NCBI GenBank assembly: GCA_963751355.1 | Contig: CAVVVS010000111.1 | Coordinates: 124,001 to 188,000, forward strand | Length of the DNA stretch: 64,000 nucleotides | Source of the DNA: CAVVVS01 sp963751355 | GTDB lineage: Bacteria > Bacteroidota > Ignavibacteria > Ignavibacteriales > Ignavibacteriaceae | Reading direction: 5' to 3' | Part shown: piece by piece, positions 63,862 to 64,000 of the stretch | How the letters are laid out: every line of letters starts with the position of its first letter | Numbering within the stretch: position 1 is the first letter of the stretch | The notes under the pieces: generated by a model | Database searches by the model: none | What the model was told of the DNA's origin: nothing | The model's input: only the letters and a program-made list of their open reading frames with translations | Position numbers and translations under genes: made by a program

Positions 63862-64000
63862 ATGAAAAAATTTGATACCGAAGTTCACTTAAGTCGTGAG
63901 ATGAGTTTAATGGATGCGACTCTCATCGGTGTTGGTGCGATGATAGGCGCAGGAATATTTGTATTAATCGGTATTGCCGCCGGGGTTGCAGGACCCGCCT
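63862..64000 (+). CDS. APC-family amino acid/polyamine permease, N-terminal part (3' cut by window edge)
   Basis: First 46 residues of a membrane transporter. MKKFDTEVHLSREMSLMDATLIGVGAMIGAGIFVLIGIAAGVAGPA carries the first helix signature G-x-G-A-M-I-G-A-G-I-F-V of the APC superfamily, near the cationic amino acid transporter type. TGGGGAAT precedes the ATG. The rest lies outside the window, so substrate cannot be judged. Confidence 0.88.
   Translation, partial: MKKFDTEVHLSREMSLMDATLIGVGAMIGAGIFVLIGIAAGVAGPA

Overview
The window is AT-rich bacterial DNA (roughly 36-38% G+C by eye) with features of the class Ignavibacteria (Bacteroidota/Chlorobiota superphylum). The evidence is a secreted protein with the typical type IX secretion C-terminal sequence (LSQNYPNPFNPTTTIQY...), a fused ccoNO cbb3 oxidase gene, many secreted and outer-membrane proteins, and promoters with the Bacteroidota-type -33 TTTG / -7 TAnnTTTG layout (clearest upstream of HU, alaS and the ECF sigma gene). 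This assignment is an inference from gene content. I see no rRNA, tRNA, CRISPR array, transposase or phage gene.

Layout. 1-9000: a glycan-degradation block on the + strand, with a GH27 tail, a decayed GH29 remnant, GH89 alpha-N-acetylglucosaminidase, GH31 alpha-glycosidase with a domain inserted in its barrel, and a secreted M1 aminopeptidase. A perfect 34-bp palindrome with a LacI-type core precedes the GH31 gene. 9000-14200: small membrane protein, S9 peptidase, TonB-dependent receptor-like barrel, HU. 14200-22800: one minus-strand operon for cbb3 oxidase and its assembly (ccoI-ccoS-ccoNO-ccoQ-ccoP-ccoG-ccoH-tauE-like). 23276-31416: secreted GH13 amylase, small membrane proteins, a DUF885-like lipoprotein, AI-2E transporter and an OsmC-like protein. 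31590-38000: two minus-strand pairs, DUF4922 (HIT-like) with GT2 and SpoIID/LytB with GT4, separated by a lipoprotein and an SPW-repeat membrane protein with a hairpin leader. 38141-46811: arginase, LiaF-like membrane protein, ECF sigma/anti-sigma pair, alaS, radA, and a small RRM RNA-binding protein.

47311-56700: a secreted LolA-like protein, a HAD hydrolase, a T9SS-exported protein built of seven 48-residue repeats (probable seven-bladed propeller), ychF, a small GNAT protein, osmC flanked by two copies of an inverted-repeat element, a small barrel protein, and the ergothioneine pair egtB-egtD. 56755-63049: pruA and a minus-strand osmoprotectant operon (outer-membrane protein, then proV, proW, proX). 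The window ends in the start of an APC-family permease.

Taken together the genes describe a heterotroph that digests polysaccharide and protein outside the cytoplasm, respires oxygen at low tension, and protects itself against oxidative and osmotic stress. I found no clear new defence or mobile system. The strongest unusual signals are the seven-repeat exported protein with near-identical DNA repeats, the 34-bp palindrome, the outer-membrane protein linked to ProVWX, the egtB-egtD pair, the export-signal-less SpoIID with its neighbours, and the hairpin/leader-ORF before the SPW gene.
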